A stretch of 64,000 nucleotides of DNA from an uncultured Armatimonadota bacterium (GTDB lineage Bacteria > Armatimonadota > Fimbriimonadia > Fimbriimonadales > Fimbriimonadaceae). The stretch is taken from positions 25,296 to 89,295 of the forward strand of contig CAIVDU010000093.1 in assembly GCA_903904815.1 (NCBI GenBank), written 5' to 3'. The notes beneath the pieces are model-generated. The model did not search any database. It saw only the letters and a list, made by a program, of their open reading frames with translations, and was not told the origin of the DNA. Each line of letters begins with the position of its first letter. Positions within the stretch are counted from its first letter, which is position 1. This document shows, piece after piece, positions 50,577 to 60,153 of this stretch. The position numbers and the translations under genes are program-made.

Positions 50577-51167
50577 CTACCTCCGATGCCGGCGACGAAT
50601 CAATGCCAGGCCTCCCAGCCCGAAGACAGTCATGGTCGTTGGTTCTGGCACCGCCTGCGCTTTGATCGACACGTTGTCGACGTACATCTCATCATGCGTA
50701 TCCGAGGCTTGGATGCTGCCGAAGATCAGAGGCGTGAACGGCGTGTACTCTTTGGGATCGGTCAATGCGATGTCGAAGTGCTGGGTGGTAATGAGCCCGT
50801 CAGTCGTCGACCCGACAAATGCCTCGGCTAACGTATTGTCGTAACCAAGCGTGACCGCGAACTCTCCCGATCCGACCCAGCCATGGGCGATCGTGGTGAG
50901 GTCGAAGGACAGCACCGCATTCTTGTAATGACTCATGTCCATGACTTGCATCGCGTAGTCGCCTCCGGTTCCTCCAAACCCGAGGCTAAGCGAATACCCG
51001 GTCATGCCGGGCACATTCCAGTTTTCGATCATATTGTTGAACGGATAAATCCAGGCGAGTGAGTTCGGCGTTTCAAAGTTGCCGTCGATGACGAGTTCCG
51101 TAGCATGGGCCTGCGCCGCGACAAGAGTCAGCGAAACGAAGGCGAGGTAGAAGTGTGCTCCTTTCAT
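50577..51167 (-). CDS. PEP-CTERM exported protein
   Basis: It has 196 residues, with signal peptide (FYLAFVSLTLVAAQAHA, cleavage before TELV), a beta-rich passenger (FNNMIENWNV, GGDYAMQVMDMS, DNVSIKAQ), and a PEP-CTERM end VPEPTTMTVFGLGGLALIRRRHRR. It resembles DUF642-type carbohydrate-associated passengers but is too short to be sure. Start is the ATG at 51167; the TTG one codon earlier is unlikely. Divergent from the AraC regulator, with several palindromes between them. Confidence 0.85.
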   Translation of the reverse strand: MKGAHFYLAFVSLTLVAAQAHATELVIDGNFETPNSLAWIYPFNNMIENWNVPGMTGYSLSLGFGGTGGDYAMQVMDMSHYKNAVLSFDLTTIAHGWVGSGEFAVTLGYDNTLAEAFVGSTTDGLITTQHFDIALTDPKEYTPFTPLIFGSIQASDTHDEMYVDNVSIKAQAVPEPTTMTVFGLGGLALIRRRHRR

Positions 51168-51300
51168 CAAATGCTAAGAGCCTTTGCTTCGTCAGACTTG
51201 TTCTCGCGTTCAGTGGTGTGAGATCGGACATCGCTGGTCCGGTCCACCGATAGGTCCAAACCAGTTGAGAGATCCAGTGTTTCAGGTTCAAGAAACACTA

Positions 51301-51388
51301 GGTATACCGATATCATCGGAGTGGCCGCTGTCCGGAAAAAGTGGTCAAAAACTGACATCTGACCGCTTTTTTACGGCTATTTTGCCGT
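51301..51388. promoter_or_regulatory. Cluster of palindromes between the PEP-CTERM and AraC genes
   Basis: GGTATACC at 51301, CCGAT-N3-ATCGG at 51307-51319, AGTGGTCA-N12-TGACCGCT at 51340-51367 followed by T6, and ACGGC-N6-GCCGT at 51373-51388 lie between the divergent genes. The third resembles an intrinsic terminator or a regulator site with one mismatch. Control by the adjacent AraC protein is likely. Confidence 0.4.
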
Positions 51389-51449
51389 CATGTCTTCGAA
51401 GCATTCGAATCGAGTTGCATTGGCAGCACGTTGCGGAAGAGGAGAAGAA

Positions 51450-52268
51450 ATGACGAACCCAATCTGGCAGATCCCCCTGGGCCAGCCTCCGGAAGTGGTG
51501 GCCATTGGCCGACACGCCCATGGCTTTGTTCCCAAAGACAGCTACCGCTTGGAAGACCTCTGGAGTCTTCATCTTTACAATTACGAAGCGATTCTGGAAC
51601 TGGATGGCCAGCAGCTTCCCGTTGTCCCTGGCACCATCAGTCTCACTCCCCCTGGAAAGTTACTCGAAACGCACTACTTCGGAATCTCGGTCCATTTGTT
51701 CGTACATTTCAAGCTTTCACCCGGTCCTGCTCATTCGGTTTCGGCTATCACTCACCTCGGTTCAGCCTACGAATCGCTCTACGATGAACTCTTTGATGCG
51801 TTGGAACGGTTTGGCGCAGAGCCGAGTTGGGCTGCCGCGAGGGTCTGGAACGCTCTCTGGAAAACAGTATCGCTTTCCGGAGCCACTCCGCCTGAATGCG
51901 TGGTGACTCATCGCGCGGTCCGCATCGCATGCGATTTGATCGAAAGGAATCTCAATCGGAACCTTTCCGCCGCGTACCTGGCAAGAAAGGTGGACGTATC
52001 GCCGGAGTACCTGACGAGACTCTTTCGAAAAGAGTTTGGAGAGACCATCTTGGAGCACGTAAGACGAAGGCGAATGGAACGTGCTTCGCATCTGCTTCAA
52101 CGTTCCACCTTGCCGATCAAGATGGTCGCCGGCGCAGTGGGTTTCACCGATTTACAGCGCTTCAATAAGGCGGTGAGAACCCACTTTGGAATGTGTCCGC
52201 GAGACTTGCGCTTGCGAGGTCGGGTTGACGAACCAAAAGATCCAGATCTACTCCGGAACTCCGCGTAA
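51450..52268 (+). CDS. AraC-family transcriptional regulator
   Basis: About 272 residues. N-terminal cupin-like effector domain (EAILELDGQQLPVVPGTISLTPPG), C-terminal AraC DNA-binding domain with two helix-turn-helix units (NLSAAYLARKVDVSPEYLTRLFRKEFGE and PIKMVAGAVGFTDLQRFNKAVRTHFGMCPRDLR). ATG at 51450 with the strong site GAGGAGAAGAA is preferred over the frame start at 51390. It is divergent from the PEP-CTERM gene and probably senses a sugar. Confidence 0.9.
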   Translation: MTNPIWQIPLGQPPEVVAIGRHAHGFVPKDSYRLEDLWSLHLYNYEAILELDGQQLPVVPGTISLTPPGKLLETHYFGISVHLFVHFKLSPGPAHSVSAITHLGSAYESLYDELFDALERFGAEPSWAAARVWNALWKTVSLSGATPPECVVTHRAVRIACDLIERNLNRNLSAAYLARKVDVSPEYLTRLFRKEFGETILEHVRRRRMERASHLLQRSTLPIKMVAGAVGFTDLQRFNKAVRTHFGMCPRDLRLRGRVDEPKDPDLLRNSA

Positions 52269-52681
52269 ATTTGCCGGGTTCGATTGAGAATTTCGGCTGG
52301 GATTCAGGTTTCTTGGCCGAAGCTGAAAGCCGCGGCAAAGTCGCATGCGGCATCGAACCAAATGAGTGTTGCTCAGTACCGGTTTTTTGGGGTCCAAGTG
52401 TATCAAGAGCCTAGAGGCACTTGTGAGCTATGGTTGGGTCATCGCGCGGGTGGACCCTGAGTCGGAAGGGTGCCCTCGGCTGCAGGCTGACTTGGCACAA
52501 ACGATCCACCCGAACCGCGATGTAGCGGAACTAACTCATTAGCTGATTTCGGAATCCCCTTAATGATGGAGGTATTGGCGCCTTAATTTCATGTGCCGAT
52601 CACTCGGAAAGCTGATTAACCGTCTAAATCACATGCGATTCGTGCTAGCAGGACCTTTGCTGTGAAAAAGTTCGAAAATTT
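52269..52681. other. Intergenic region before the prepilin gene
   Basis: About 410 bases with no recognised gene, tRNA or terminator. It is AT-richer toward 52600, where the pilin promoter begins. Confidence 0.3.
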
Positions 52682-52711
52682 TTAACATTCGTGAACTTTC
52701 CGTCTTATAAT
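52682..52711 (+). promoter_or_regulatory. Candidate sigma-70 promoter of the prepilin gene
   Basis: TTAACA at 52682-52687 and a perfect TATAAT at 52706-52711, with an 18-base spacer. The expected start is about 52718, at the base of the hairpin described next. Confidence 0.6.
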
Positions 52712-52717
52712 CGCCGT

Positions 52718-52745
52718 GCAGTGGTGCTCCCACTGCTTTTTTTTT
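52718..52745 (+). promoter_or_regulatory. Hairpin plus nine-T tract in the prepilin leader
   Basis: GCAGTGG and CCACTGC pair around a five-base loop and are followed by nine T. It has the form of an intrinsic terminator but sits directly at the predicted transcription start and 16 bases upstream of the ATG. It could attenuate, or protect the 5' end. Confidence 0.55.
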
Positions 52746-52761
52746 ACACGAGGTTTTGTTT

Positions 52762-53739
52762 ATGTCCAACTCTCGCCAAAGCTCCAAGTGCTCTGCCGGT
52801 TTCACGCTCATTGAGCTGCTGGTCGTCATTGCTATCATCGCCATCCTGGCGGCCATTCTGTTCCCTGTCTTTGCCCAAGCTAAACAATCTGCCAAGAAGA
52901 CTGTCGCGATCAGCGACATGAAGCAGGCCGGCCTCGCCTCGGCTATGTACACCAACGACTACGATGACTCTTACATGATGTCCGACACCGGATCGTACGG
53001 TGGAGGAGGCTGGGGTTACGGCCCACCTGATACCGTGCCATTCCAACAAATGGCCCCGTATACCAAGAACACTCAGTTCGTGATTGATCCGATGGATCCA
53101 TGGCAGAGTGAGACGCAAAGAATCAACGATCAGTGTCCCTATATGGGAGGCTGCACAGCCGCTACCGCTACTGCAGAACAGAAGATGTACGCGCTCGGAG
53201 TTCGAAGCAACATCGGCTATAACTACGGATTCTTCAGTCCTTGGATTTACAAGTTCAACTCACAAGGTTTCTATGCGGGATCAGCATCGGTGAACGCTGG
53301 TCAGGTGACCCAGCCCGCCCATACGCTGATGTTTGCTACGTCAATCTGGAGCAGAACTGCTGGGGGAGCTCCAACCGGCGGTGGAAACTGGGTGGTTGAA
53401 ACTCCGTGCTGGCTTGATGCGAACGGAAATCTGATGGCACCTTACTCTCAGTACACCGACTATAGTGGTGCGGGGCAGGTTTACAACTATGGCACTGGCT
53501 GGGAACCCGATCCGCTGTCCTGGCTGGTCTATGGCGGTCTCTGGCCATTCTACAACCAAATGTCGAGCACGGCGGCGGCTGGCGCGCAAAATGGTCAAGT
53601 AGTCGTTGGGTTCGCTGACAGCCACTGCAAGACGATGCCAATCAGTCAAGTGCCGGCCGGTTGTTCTGCTTACGGGGAAGGCGGTCTGAAGGGTAAGGTC
53701 ACCGACCCAAGTAAGTTCATCTGGGCTCTCAATCAGTGA
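52762..53739 (+). CDS. Type IV/II prepilin-like protein (DUF1559-like major pseudopilin)
   Basis: About 325 residues. Prepilin peptidase signature KCSAGFTLIELLVVIAII with cleavage after Gly and a methylated Phe expected; the hydrophobic helix ends in the FPVFAQAK motif common in Armatimonadota and related phyla. The rest is a large Gly/Tyr/Trp-rich secreted domain (YTNDYDDSYMMSDTGSY, ATSIWSRTAGGAPTGGGNWVVETPCWLDANG). GAGG lies nine bases before the ATG. Such proteins form pseudopili or surface assemblies. The stop overlaps the lipoprotein start as GTGA. Confidence 0.92.
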   Translation: MSNSRQSSKCSAGFTLIELLVVIAIIAILAAILFPVFAQAKQSAKKTVAISDMKQAGLASAMYTNDYDDSYMMSDTGSYGGGGWGYGPPDTVPFQQMAPYTKNTQFVIDPMDPWQSETQRINDQCPYMGGCTAATATAEQKMYALGVRSNIGYNYGFFSPWIYKFNSQGFYAGSASVNAGQVTQPAHTLMFATSIWSRTAGGAPTGGGNWVVETPCWLDANGNLMAPYSQYTDYSGAGQVYNYGTGWEPDPLSWLVYGGLWPFYNQMSSTAAAGAQNGQVVVGFADSHCKTMPISQVPAGCSAYGEGGLKGKVTDPSKFIWALNQ

Positions 53740-53972
53740 GATTACTCGCCTATCTCTTTGTCTCGACAGCGGTTTCCATCCCGTTGTTGACGGGATGCAG
53801 TAGCAGCAATCCGAGTCAGGCGCAGGACGACGCATTCCAGCAGCAGCTGGCCAAAGCTGCTGCTGAAAACAAGAACGCGTCCACTGCGAAGAAGGGCCCG
53901 CGCGGAGCCTTGCCTCCCGAAGCGGCTGCGTTGATGGGTAAGGGTAGCCCACCTACTCCTCCAAGTAAGTAG
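53736..53972 (+). CDS. Small lipoprotein
   Basis: It has 78 residues. The lipobox LLTGC gives lipidation at the Cys near residue 21; the mature part is Ala/Lys/Gln-rich with a Pro-rich end. GTG start overlaps the prepilin stop as GTGA. A partner for pilin export or anchoring is likely, given the coupling. A strong terminator follows. Confidence 0.75.
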   Translation: MRLLAYLFVSTAVSIPLLTGCSSSNPSQAQDDAFQQQLAKAAAENKNASTAKKGPRGALPPEAAALMGKGSPPTPPSK

Positions 53973-53995
53973 AAACTATCTGCTGATACTTCTGA

Positions 53996-54028
53996 AACGA
54001 AGCGGCTCGTTGAGCCGCTTCGTTGTTT
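53996..54028. terminator. Bidirectional rho-independent terminator
   Basis: AACGAAGCGGCTC and GAGCCGCTTCGTT form a perfect thirteen-base stem with loop GTT and a T-rich tail (GTTGTTTTA). It lies between the plus-strand lipoprotein gene and the minus-strand sulfotransferase gene, so it can serve both. Confidence 0.85.
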
Positions 54029-54076
54029 TACTTGCGATAGGATGCAGAGCATCTCTCGCGGCTCAACGAAACCGAG

Positions 54077-55945
54077 CTAGTCCAACATCTCGGCAAACGC
54101 GCCGAGCCATGGTTCGTAATTCTTCCACCGCGCTTGCGATCGCGAATGAATGGGTTGCCTTACCTGGTGCACGCTGGGAGTAAGAACCGTACGCTGGCTT
54201 GTCTCTGGTGAGAAGCAAGCGGACTCGGGCTCCAAGCCGAGGAAATTTAGCATTGCGCCGATGGTTTCATCGGGCTTCGACGTGAGGTCTTCGTACGCGA
54301 ACGTGGCAAATCGATCGTTGGGGATTACGGTCTGCAAGTGTGTCCACAGTCGCAGGTATTCCCGATAGGCGAACAAGAGGTTTTCTTTGTCGGAAGCATA
54401 GCCCACGTTCCCGCTCATGGGTGTCATCCACAGAGAAAGCAGGTTGTCCACCGGGTGCCGTTTGAGGTGGACAAACTTGGCGTTCGGATAGAGGCAGTGC
54501 AGCATCGACGCCAAATCGAAGTTGCTCGGATTCTTGTCGACGACGTGACGGATTTGGTCAACCTTTGGGTCGAGGAGCTTGAGATATTCTCCGGCGAATT
54601 GAGATGCGAGGTCTTGGTCGTACTCCAACCCGTTCACTCCCTCGAAAAAGAGCTCAATGGAACGCTCCTGCCAAAACGATTGCTCTCCCCCGGGCTTCAC
54701 CTTGGAATGAGCCCCAAGGATGCTCTCGGTGAGCGTCGTGCCGGATCGCATCATCCCGACCACGAATAAGGGAAGGGTGGAGGCCAAACCGAAGTCGGCT
54801 AGTTCCTGAATCCGGTCGTTGGTGAAAAACGCGATCTGAAAGTCGGTTAATCGACGGACAGCCATGCGGTCAAAAATTTTCCGCCTGGGATACGATTCCA
54901 GGCAGACCGCGTTGGCCCGATCGTAGTGCCACATCGCTTTCTCAAAGTCGCGCAAGTCGTCAAAAGATTTGCCCAGAGCGTAGTCAAGATTTGCGAGAGA
55001 AATACCAGTAAGCGAACCACTCTGAGAAACCGCCTCCATCTGCTGAATGAGCGGAAGTTCGTCCGGCGTCATCTTGCGAGCCGTGGTGAGGATGCAAAAT
55101 GAGGCATCGATTCCGGCCCGTTTCTCGATAAGATTTCTGAGGAGCCCTTCGGCGATTTCAAATCGGCCCACCGCGATCTCGGCCGTCGCGCGACTTTGAA
55201 TGACGCCTACCGAGTCGTTGGTATAGGTCTCCGCTAGTCGCCAATGTGCTTCGGCGGCGTCAAAATGTCGAAGCGCTGTGCAGGCTTGGGCAATCAACGC
55301 GTGCGGACGCATCTCGATGCGAAGCAGCGGAGCAACTTGGTTGAGAACATCGAGCGCTTCCTGCGGATGACTCTCATTTAAAAGGATTCGCGCCAGGTCG
55401 ACCGCCGCTGGTGGGGTCGGACGAATGGCCAACGCCTTTCGATATACTTCAACCGCAAGTCCGGGGAGGCTCCCTTGCCTTAGCAACCGCGCTTTCGTTA
55501 CGAGGCTGTCGGTGTCGTCGGGGCTAAGTTCCAGCGACCTATCGATGGCTTTGAGAGCCTCGTCGATTCGATCGAGGGCTCGTAGCGCGTTGGCCAAGAG
55601 ATAGTGCGCGCGGGGATTCTGAGAGTCGACTTCGACGAAACGTCGCGCGAACTCTTCTGCTCGTGGAAAATTACGAAGATTCAGGCTCGTAAACGCGGCC
55701 CAAGACAGCGCCTCCGGGTTGGTCGGTTCTAACTGGAGCGATAAGAGGATGGCGTTCGCACCATCGACCTGATTGCCCTTTGCGATCTCGATGATCCCTT
55801 TGGCAAGCTGCACATCAGCGCGATTGGGGTGTTCCTTGAGGAGCTTGTCGACTCGCGAAGTGGCTAACCCGAGATCGCCTGCCCGGTAGGCCGCATTCGC
55901 AAGTTTCAGTTCAGTCTCTATCGAACCTTGGGAATGCAGCGACAC
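54077..55945 (-). CDS. TPR-containing sulfotransferase
   Basis: It has 622 residues. N-terminal two thirds form many tetratricopeptide repeats (about 10-330), for example LATSRVDKLLKEHPNRADVQLAKGII and AHYLLANALRALDRIDEALKAID. The C-terminal sulfotransferase domain starts with the PAPS-binding loop VVGMMRSGTTLTE near residue 395 and contains KFVHLKRHPVDNLLSLW. GTG start at 55945 after GAGGTC. Such fusions sulfate proteins or glycans and are common in bacteria of the planctomycete-armatimonad type; the acceptor is unknown. Confidence 0.9.
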   Translation of the reverse strand: MSLHSQGSIETELKLANAAYRAGDLGLATSRVDKLLKEHPNRADVQLAKGIIEIAKGNQVDGANAILLSLQLEPTNPEALSWAAFTSLNLRNFPRAEEFARRFVEVDSQNPRAHYLLANALRALDRIDEALKAIDRSLELSPDDTDSLVTKARLLRQGSLPGLAVEVYRKALAIRPTPPAAVDLARILLNESHPQEALDVLNQVAPLLRIEMRPHALIAQACTALRHFDAAEAHWRLAETYTNDSVGVIQSRATAEIAVGRFEIAEGLLRNLIEKRAGIDASFCILTTARKMTPDELPLIQQMEAVSQSGSLTGISLANLDYALGKSFDDLRDFEKAMWHYDRANAVCLESYPRRKIFDRMAVRRLTDFQIAFFTNDRIQELADFGLASTLPLFVVGMMRSGTTLTESILGAHSKVKPGGEQSFWQERSIELFFEGVNGLEYDQDLASQFAGEYLKLLDPKVDQIRHVVDKNPSNFDLASMLHCLYPNAKFVHLKRHPVDNLLSLWMTPMSGNVGYASDKENLLFAYREYLRLWTHLQTVIPNDRFATFAYEDLTSKPDETIGAMLNFLGLEPESACFSPETSQRTVLTPSVHQVRQPIHSRSQARWKNYEPWLGAFAEMLD

Positions 55946-56095
55946 GCGACCTCATCTTATCACACCCCGGGGTTTGATCAGGGAAGGGAGTCGACGTCGC
56001 AGTCTGGCAGGTGATCGAGTTCGATAATGCCGAAGTGATGCTCGTTGGGCGGACGATTTGACCTGTCGACCAGATGACCGACAGGCCTCGCGCGC

Positions 56096-56662
56096 CTAGT
56101 GGTGGGCGGCTTTGATCTCAGCCGCGCGATCCACGAGCACTTGGTGCACGGCGGCAGCGTCGGCGGCATTGAGCCTAGGGTTGCTCGCCTTGAGCATTGC
56201 AATGAAGTGATCGATCTCGTTGGGCTCAGTTGGGAATCCCATGTTTTGGGGCTTAGGGTTTCCAGGGCTGACCACTTTGGAGTCGGCAACGACTTGCCCC
56301 TGCGCGCCAAGGGCCACAAAGAACGGCAAACCCGCGTCTTGACCGCCAAATTTGATCATCATGTCCCCGCCACCCGGATTCTCATCGGCCTTGTGAGCCG
56401 GATCTTCCATTACCGTGACATGGAGGATCACGAAGTCCTTATCAAGAACCGCCTTCATCGCGGGTACTTCAAATGACTTATCAAGCTGTTTGCACCAACC
56501 GCACCAAGAAGCGTGAAAGATCACCAGGACTCCCTTGTGCTCCGCTTTTGCGGTGTGGAGAGCGGTCTCCACTAGCGTTGGCGCCGATGTCGGCGAGCTA
56601 GCCCCCGCAACGCCAGCAATTGCCAGTCCAACGAGGAGGGGAAGAATTCGAGAGGCCTTCAT
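56096..56662 (-). CDS. Exported thioredoxin-family protein
   Basis: It has 188 residues. Signal peptide ILPLLVGLAIAGVAGASS then a thioredoxin fold with the active site HASWCGWCKQLDKSF (CxxC) and GLPFFVALGAQGQVV, where cis-Pro is expected. The dithiol suggests a disulfide reductase in the cell envelope, for example for cytochrome maturation. ATG at 56662; an earlier ATG at 56677 is possible. Confidence 0.9.
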   Translation of the reverse strand: MKASRILPLLVGLAIAGVAGASSPTSAPTLVETALHTAKAEHKGVLVIFHASWCGWCKQLDKSFEVPAMKAVLDKDFVILHVTVMEDPAHKADENPGGGDMMIKFGGQDAGLPFFVALGAQGQVVADSKVVSPGNPKPQNMGFPTEPNEIDHFIAMLKASNPRLNAADAAAVHQVLVDRAAEIKAAHH

Positions 56663-56687
56663 GTGTCCATTATGCAACCGCTAACCG

Positions 56688-57509
56688 CTAACCTCCCAAG
56701 GAACTCTTCCAAAGCGCAAAGGCGATCTGGGCGTCGCGGTCTAGCATCTCGTCTCCGATATGGGATTGGAGCGTCTCATCCGAATAGCCTTTGTCGACCT
56801 CTTCCACAATCACGACATCGTTTTCGACTCGAAAGAACATTCGCCAGGCGCCACACGCGATGCGGTATCGATTCGTGTCCATCTGAAGCACGCGGCGCGT
56901 GCGATGGGGCGACGGGTCACGTTCGAGAATCACAAAGGCTCGTTCAGTGAAGTCAACATTCCAGTTCTCCCGCAGCCATGCAAGCTGCCGATCGGCTATC
57001 GGAGAAAGCTCGATTCGAAAGGGCGGAGGCTGTTGGGCGGCTTGTTCAATCTCTTCCAGCCAACCGAGACTGCTGTCGGGATGGGCGTCGACGGTGCGAA
57101 GATACGGTTTTATGTCGAAAATCGGCGTTCCATCCATCAGGTCCAGCGGACCGACTTTGAGTGTGCGTCCCTCGACCGAAATGAGCGAAACACACGTTAA
57201 CCCTAACGGGTTGGGGCGGTGCGGGGAACGAGTGGCAAAGACGCCGCGCCTCACGGCAGGTCCTCGAGGAGGCATCACTCTCGGACGCCATTGGGTGTTT
57301 CGATCGAACCACCATAGGATCCAGATTCGATCAAAGCTGGCCAGATCTTGGAGCGCCAACTCAAACTGCTGGTCAGGCAGAAGCTCAAGGAAGTTGACCT
57401 CGCTCGCGTCATGTTTGGGCTGGCTGGGCGCATCAAACTTGGCTCGGCTTGCGGTGCGAACGTATCCAATGGGCCGCAAGCTCAAAGAGGGTGGATCAAG
57501 GGGATTCAT
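56688..57509 (-). CDS. TrmO/TsaA-like tRNA methyltransferase
   Basis: About 273 residues. The TsaA/TrmO domain (about 10-150) has PIGYVRTASRAKFDAPSQP, FDRIWILWWFD, RGVFATRSPHRPNPLGLT and GTPIFDIKPYL. The C-terminal domain (YRIACGAWRMFFRVENDVVIVEEV) resembles the TrmO C-terminal part. It would methylate the N6 of threonylcarbamoyl-A37 in tRNA. GGGGAGG five bases upstream of the ATG at 57509 fixes the start; the 49 codons further upstream are not family-like. Confidence 0.85.
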   Translation of the reverse strand: MNPLDPPSLSLRPIGYVRTASRAKFDAPSQPKHDASEVNFLELLPDQQFELALQDLASFDRIWILWWFDRNTQWRPRVMPPRGPAVRRGVFATRSPHRPNPLGLTCVSLISVEGRTLKVGPLDLMDGTPIFDIKPYLRTVDAHPDSSLGWLEEIEQAAQQPPPFRIELSPIADRQLAWLRENWNVDFTERAFVILERDPSPHRTRRVLQMDTNRYRIACGAWRMFFRVENDVVIVEEVDKGYSDETLQSHIGDEMLDRDAQIAFALWKSSLGG

Positions 57510-57656
57510 CGAACCTCCCCATTGTGCACACACAGGTACAGCGAGTGTGGCGGTCGTGTGCCCGAAAGCGGCTCGATGGACCAGGCGCGGGAACAAGCCA
57601 GCACCGACTTGAATCGGCTGAATGCGATCCAAGTCGGCCACCACAATGTCAAGCAC

Positions 57657-59945
57657 TTAGGCGATGCTTGCCAGCGCCTCGGTTCGACTCACGGGCGGGG
57701 TCCAACCGTAGGCGCTGAAAGCGGCCAGGTTCGCGATATCCCGCGACGTTGAGTTGAATGACACCATGTTGATTGGCAACCGGAGCCCTTTCAACACCGG
57801 GCCGATGAACTCGGACCGATGGCCGATCGACGCGAGCAGCTTATAAGCGATGTTTGCCGAGTCGAGGTCTGGACAGATCAGCACATTCGCATCTCCCTGG
57901 ATGCGACTGTGAGGGAAGTTCTGGCGAGCGAACTCGGGAAGGACGGCTACATCGCCATGCATCTCTCCATCGCAGGCGAGAAGTGGATCGAGTTTACGAA
58001 GCAGTTCCGCCGCCTTTCGAACCTTCTTGGCTCTAGGGTGATGGCTCTCGCCGAAATTCGAGAACGAGAGGAGGGCCACCTTCGGCGTGAGGCCCAATTC
58101 GCGCGCGAATTCCGCTCCTTGAAGCGCAATTTGCGCGAGTAACTCGGACGACGGGTCGATGTTGAGAGTCGTGTCTCCGATGACAAAGACCTGACCCTCG
58201 ATCATGATCACATGGAATCCAGAGGCGCGTCCAACACCGGGCGCGGTCTCCGTCAACGGCAGTAAGGTCCTCATGGTGTCGCCGTAAGCGTCGTCGGCCC
58301 CAACGATCATGGCGTCGGCGTGGCTAAGGCGCAGCATCATCGCACCGAAATAGATGGGTGACTGAATGAGTCGTCGGGCCTTAGGGGCTGCGATACCATC
58401 TCTCGCTCCGACCCTGACCAACTCTTTCACGAGATCCTCAACATGCGAGTCTCCCGTCATGTCGATGACCTCAATTTCCTTGGGATCAATTCCAACTCGG
58501 AGAGCAGCCTGGTTAACCACCGAGGGGCGTCCCAAAAGAATGGGCCTACCGGTGCCTTCTTGGAGCACGATTCGGCACGCGTCGATGACCTTGGAGTTCT
58601 CGCCCTCGGCAAATACGATCCGGGGACACTTGGTGCGTGCACCAGACCGGATCCTTTGCATCATGATCTCGGCCTTGCTTGTCATTGCGTCGAGGCGCGA
58701 TCCGTAGGCGTGCCAGTCCTCGATGGGTTCGCGGGCGACTCCAGTGGCACACGCGGCACTTGCGACAGCCATCGATACTTGGCGTAATAGCCTTTGGTCG
58801 AACGGTTTGGGGATGATGTAGTCGGGACCAAACTGGAAGCGGGTCCCCCCGTACGCCATCGAGACCTCTTCCGGAACGGGCTCCCGCGCCAGAGTCGCCA
58901 GCGCATGAGCGGCGGCCAGCTTCATCTCTTCGTTGATCGCGGACGCACGAACATCGAGAGCGCCGCGGAAGATGAACGGGAAGCCGAGGACGTTGTTGAC
59001 TTGGTTTGGAAAGTCACTCCGTCCGGTGGCCACAATTGCGTCGGGACGAACCGCCTTGGCTACTTCGTAGGTCACCTCCGGATCTGGATTCGCGAGGGCA
59101 AAGATGATCGGGTTTGGCGCGAGTGACTGAAGCATCGCGGGAGTCAGGATATTTGCCACCGAACACCCGAGGAACACGTCCGCCCCGACAAGCGCCTCTT
59201 CAAGCGTTCGAAGCGTCGTCTCTCGGGCAAAGTAGGCCTTGTATTTGTTCATGCCCTCGGTGCGGCCCTCGTACACAACACCCTTGGTGTCAACGAGCAC
59301 GATGTGTTCCCGTGTAACTCCCAATGATTCGTAAAACTTGGCGCATGCTAACGCTGAGGCGCCAGCGCCATTGACGACGACTTTTGCATCTACTATTTGT
59401 TTACCGGTGAGCTGTAAGGCGTTGAGTAAAGCTGCGCCGGAGATGATGGCGGTGCCGTGTTGATCGTCGTGAAATACCGGGATCGACATGGTGCGCTTGA
59501 GTTCTTCCTCAACGATAAAGCACTCGGGGGCCTTAATGTCTTCGAGGTTGATCCCGCCGAACGTGGGCTCCAAGAGTTGGCAAACGCGAATAATCTCTTC
59601 CGCATCGTGGGTGTCGACTTCGATGTCAAAGACATCGACTTGGGCAAATCGCTTGAAGAGGACAGCTTTGCCCTCCATAACCGGCTTACCTGCCAAAGCA
59701 CCGATGTCGCCGAGACCGAGGACGGCAGTTCCATTGGAGAGGACAGCGACGAGATTTCCTCGATTGGTGTATCGGTAGGCGAGGTGTTCGTCTTTCTCAA
59801 TCGCCAGACAGGGGGCCGCGACGCCAGGAGTGTAGGCGAGCGACAAGTCGCGTGCGGTAAGGCACGGCTTCGTGGGAACGACTTCGATCTTGCCCGGTCG
59901 ACCGTGATCGTGATACTCGATAGCATCGTTATTGAGCGTGGACAT
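57657..59945 (-). CDS. maeB: NADP-dependent malic enzyme with phosphotransacetylase-like domain
   Basis: It has 762 residues. The N-terminal malic enzyme half (about 1-430) has [52 protein letters not shown] and [17 protein letters not shown]. The C-terminal half (about 440-762) is the phosphate acetyltransferase-like domain (RIVFAEGE near its start), which usually has a regulatory role. It converts malate to pyruvate with NADPH. AAGGAG is six bases before the ATG. With acetate kinase and phosphoketolase in this window it ties central carbon flow to acetyl-phosphate. Confidence 0.95.
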   Translation of the reverse strand: MSTLNNDAIEYHDHGRPGKIEVVPTKPCLTARDLSLAYTPGVAAPCLAIEKDEHLAYRYTNRGNLVAVLSNGTAVLGLGDIGALAGKPVMEGKAVLFKRFAQVDVFDIEVDTHDAEEIIRVCQLLEPTFGGINLEDIKAPECFIVEEELKRTMSIPVFHDDQHGTAIISGAALLNALQLTGKQIVDAKVVVNGAGASALACAKFYESLGVTREHIVLVDTKGVVYEGRTEGMNKYKAYFARETTLRTLEEALVGADVFLGCSVANILTPAMLQSLAPNPIIFALANPDPEVTYEVAKAVRPDAIVATGRSDFPNQVNNVLGFPFIFRGALDVRASAINEEMKLAAAHALATLAREPVPEEVSMAYGGTRFQFGPDYIIPKPFDQRLLRQVSMAVASAACATGVAREPIEDWHAYGSRLDAMTSKAEIMMQRIRSGARTKCPRIVFAEGENSKVIDACRIVLQEGTGRPILLGRPSVVNQAALRVGIDPKEIEVIDMTGDSHVEDLVKELVRVGARDGIAAPKARRLIQSPIYFGAMMLRLSHADAMIVGADDAYGDTMRTLLPLTETAPGVGRASGFHVIMIEGQVFVIGDTTLNIDPSSELLAQIALQGAEFARELGLTPKVALLSFSNFGESHHPRAKKVRKAAELLRKLDPLLACDGEMHGDVAVLPEFARQNFPHSRIQGDANVLICPDLDSANIAYKLLASIGHRSEFIGPVLKGLRLPINMVSFNSTSRDIANLAAFSAYGWTPPVSRTEALASIA

Positions 59946-60153
59946 CTATGTCTCCTTGAGCTATTCAGTTGTGGCGTGATGTAGGGAAGAGTGGTGATCC
60001 GCAGATCGACAGACGCTCTTTGCTTTATCGAGTCTGAAGGTATTCAGCAGGGAACTCAAGTCGATGATTTGATGGACGCGGATCTCTCTTTGCTGAGGTT
60101 ATCTTGCATGTAAGTAAACAGTGGTCTTGGCTCCACGGGTCTAAACTAGGGAC

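Noticed and set aside
52269..52680. Possible tRNA or small RNA in the gap before the prepilin gene
   Set aside because: No cloverleaf, T-loop consensus or paired acceptor arms could be found by eye.
57510..57656. N-terminal extension of the TrmO-like frame
   Set aside because: A strong ribosome site directly before the ATG at 57509 and no family similarity upstream.
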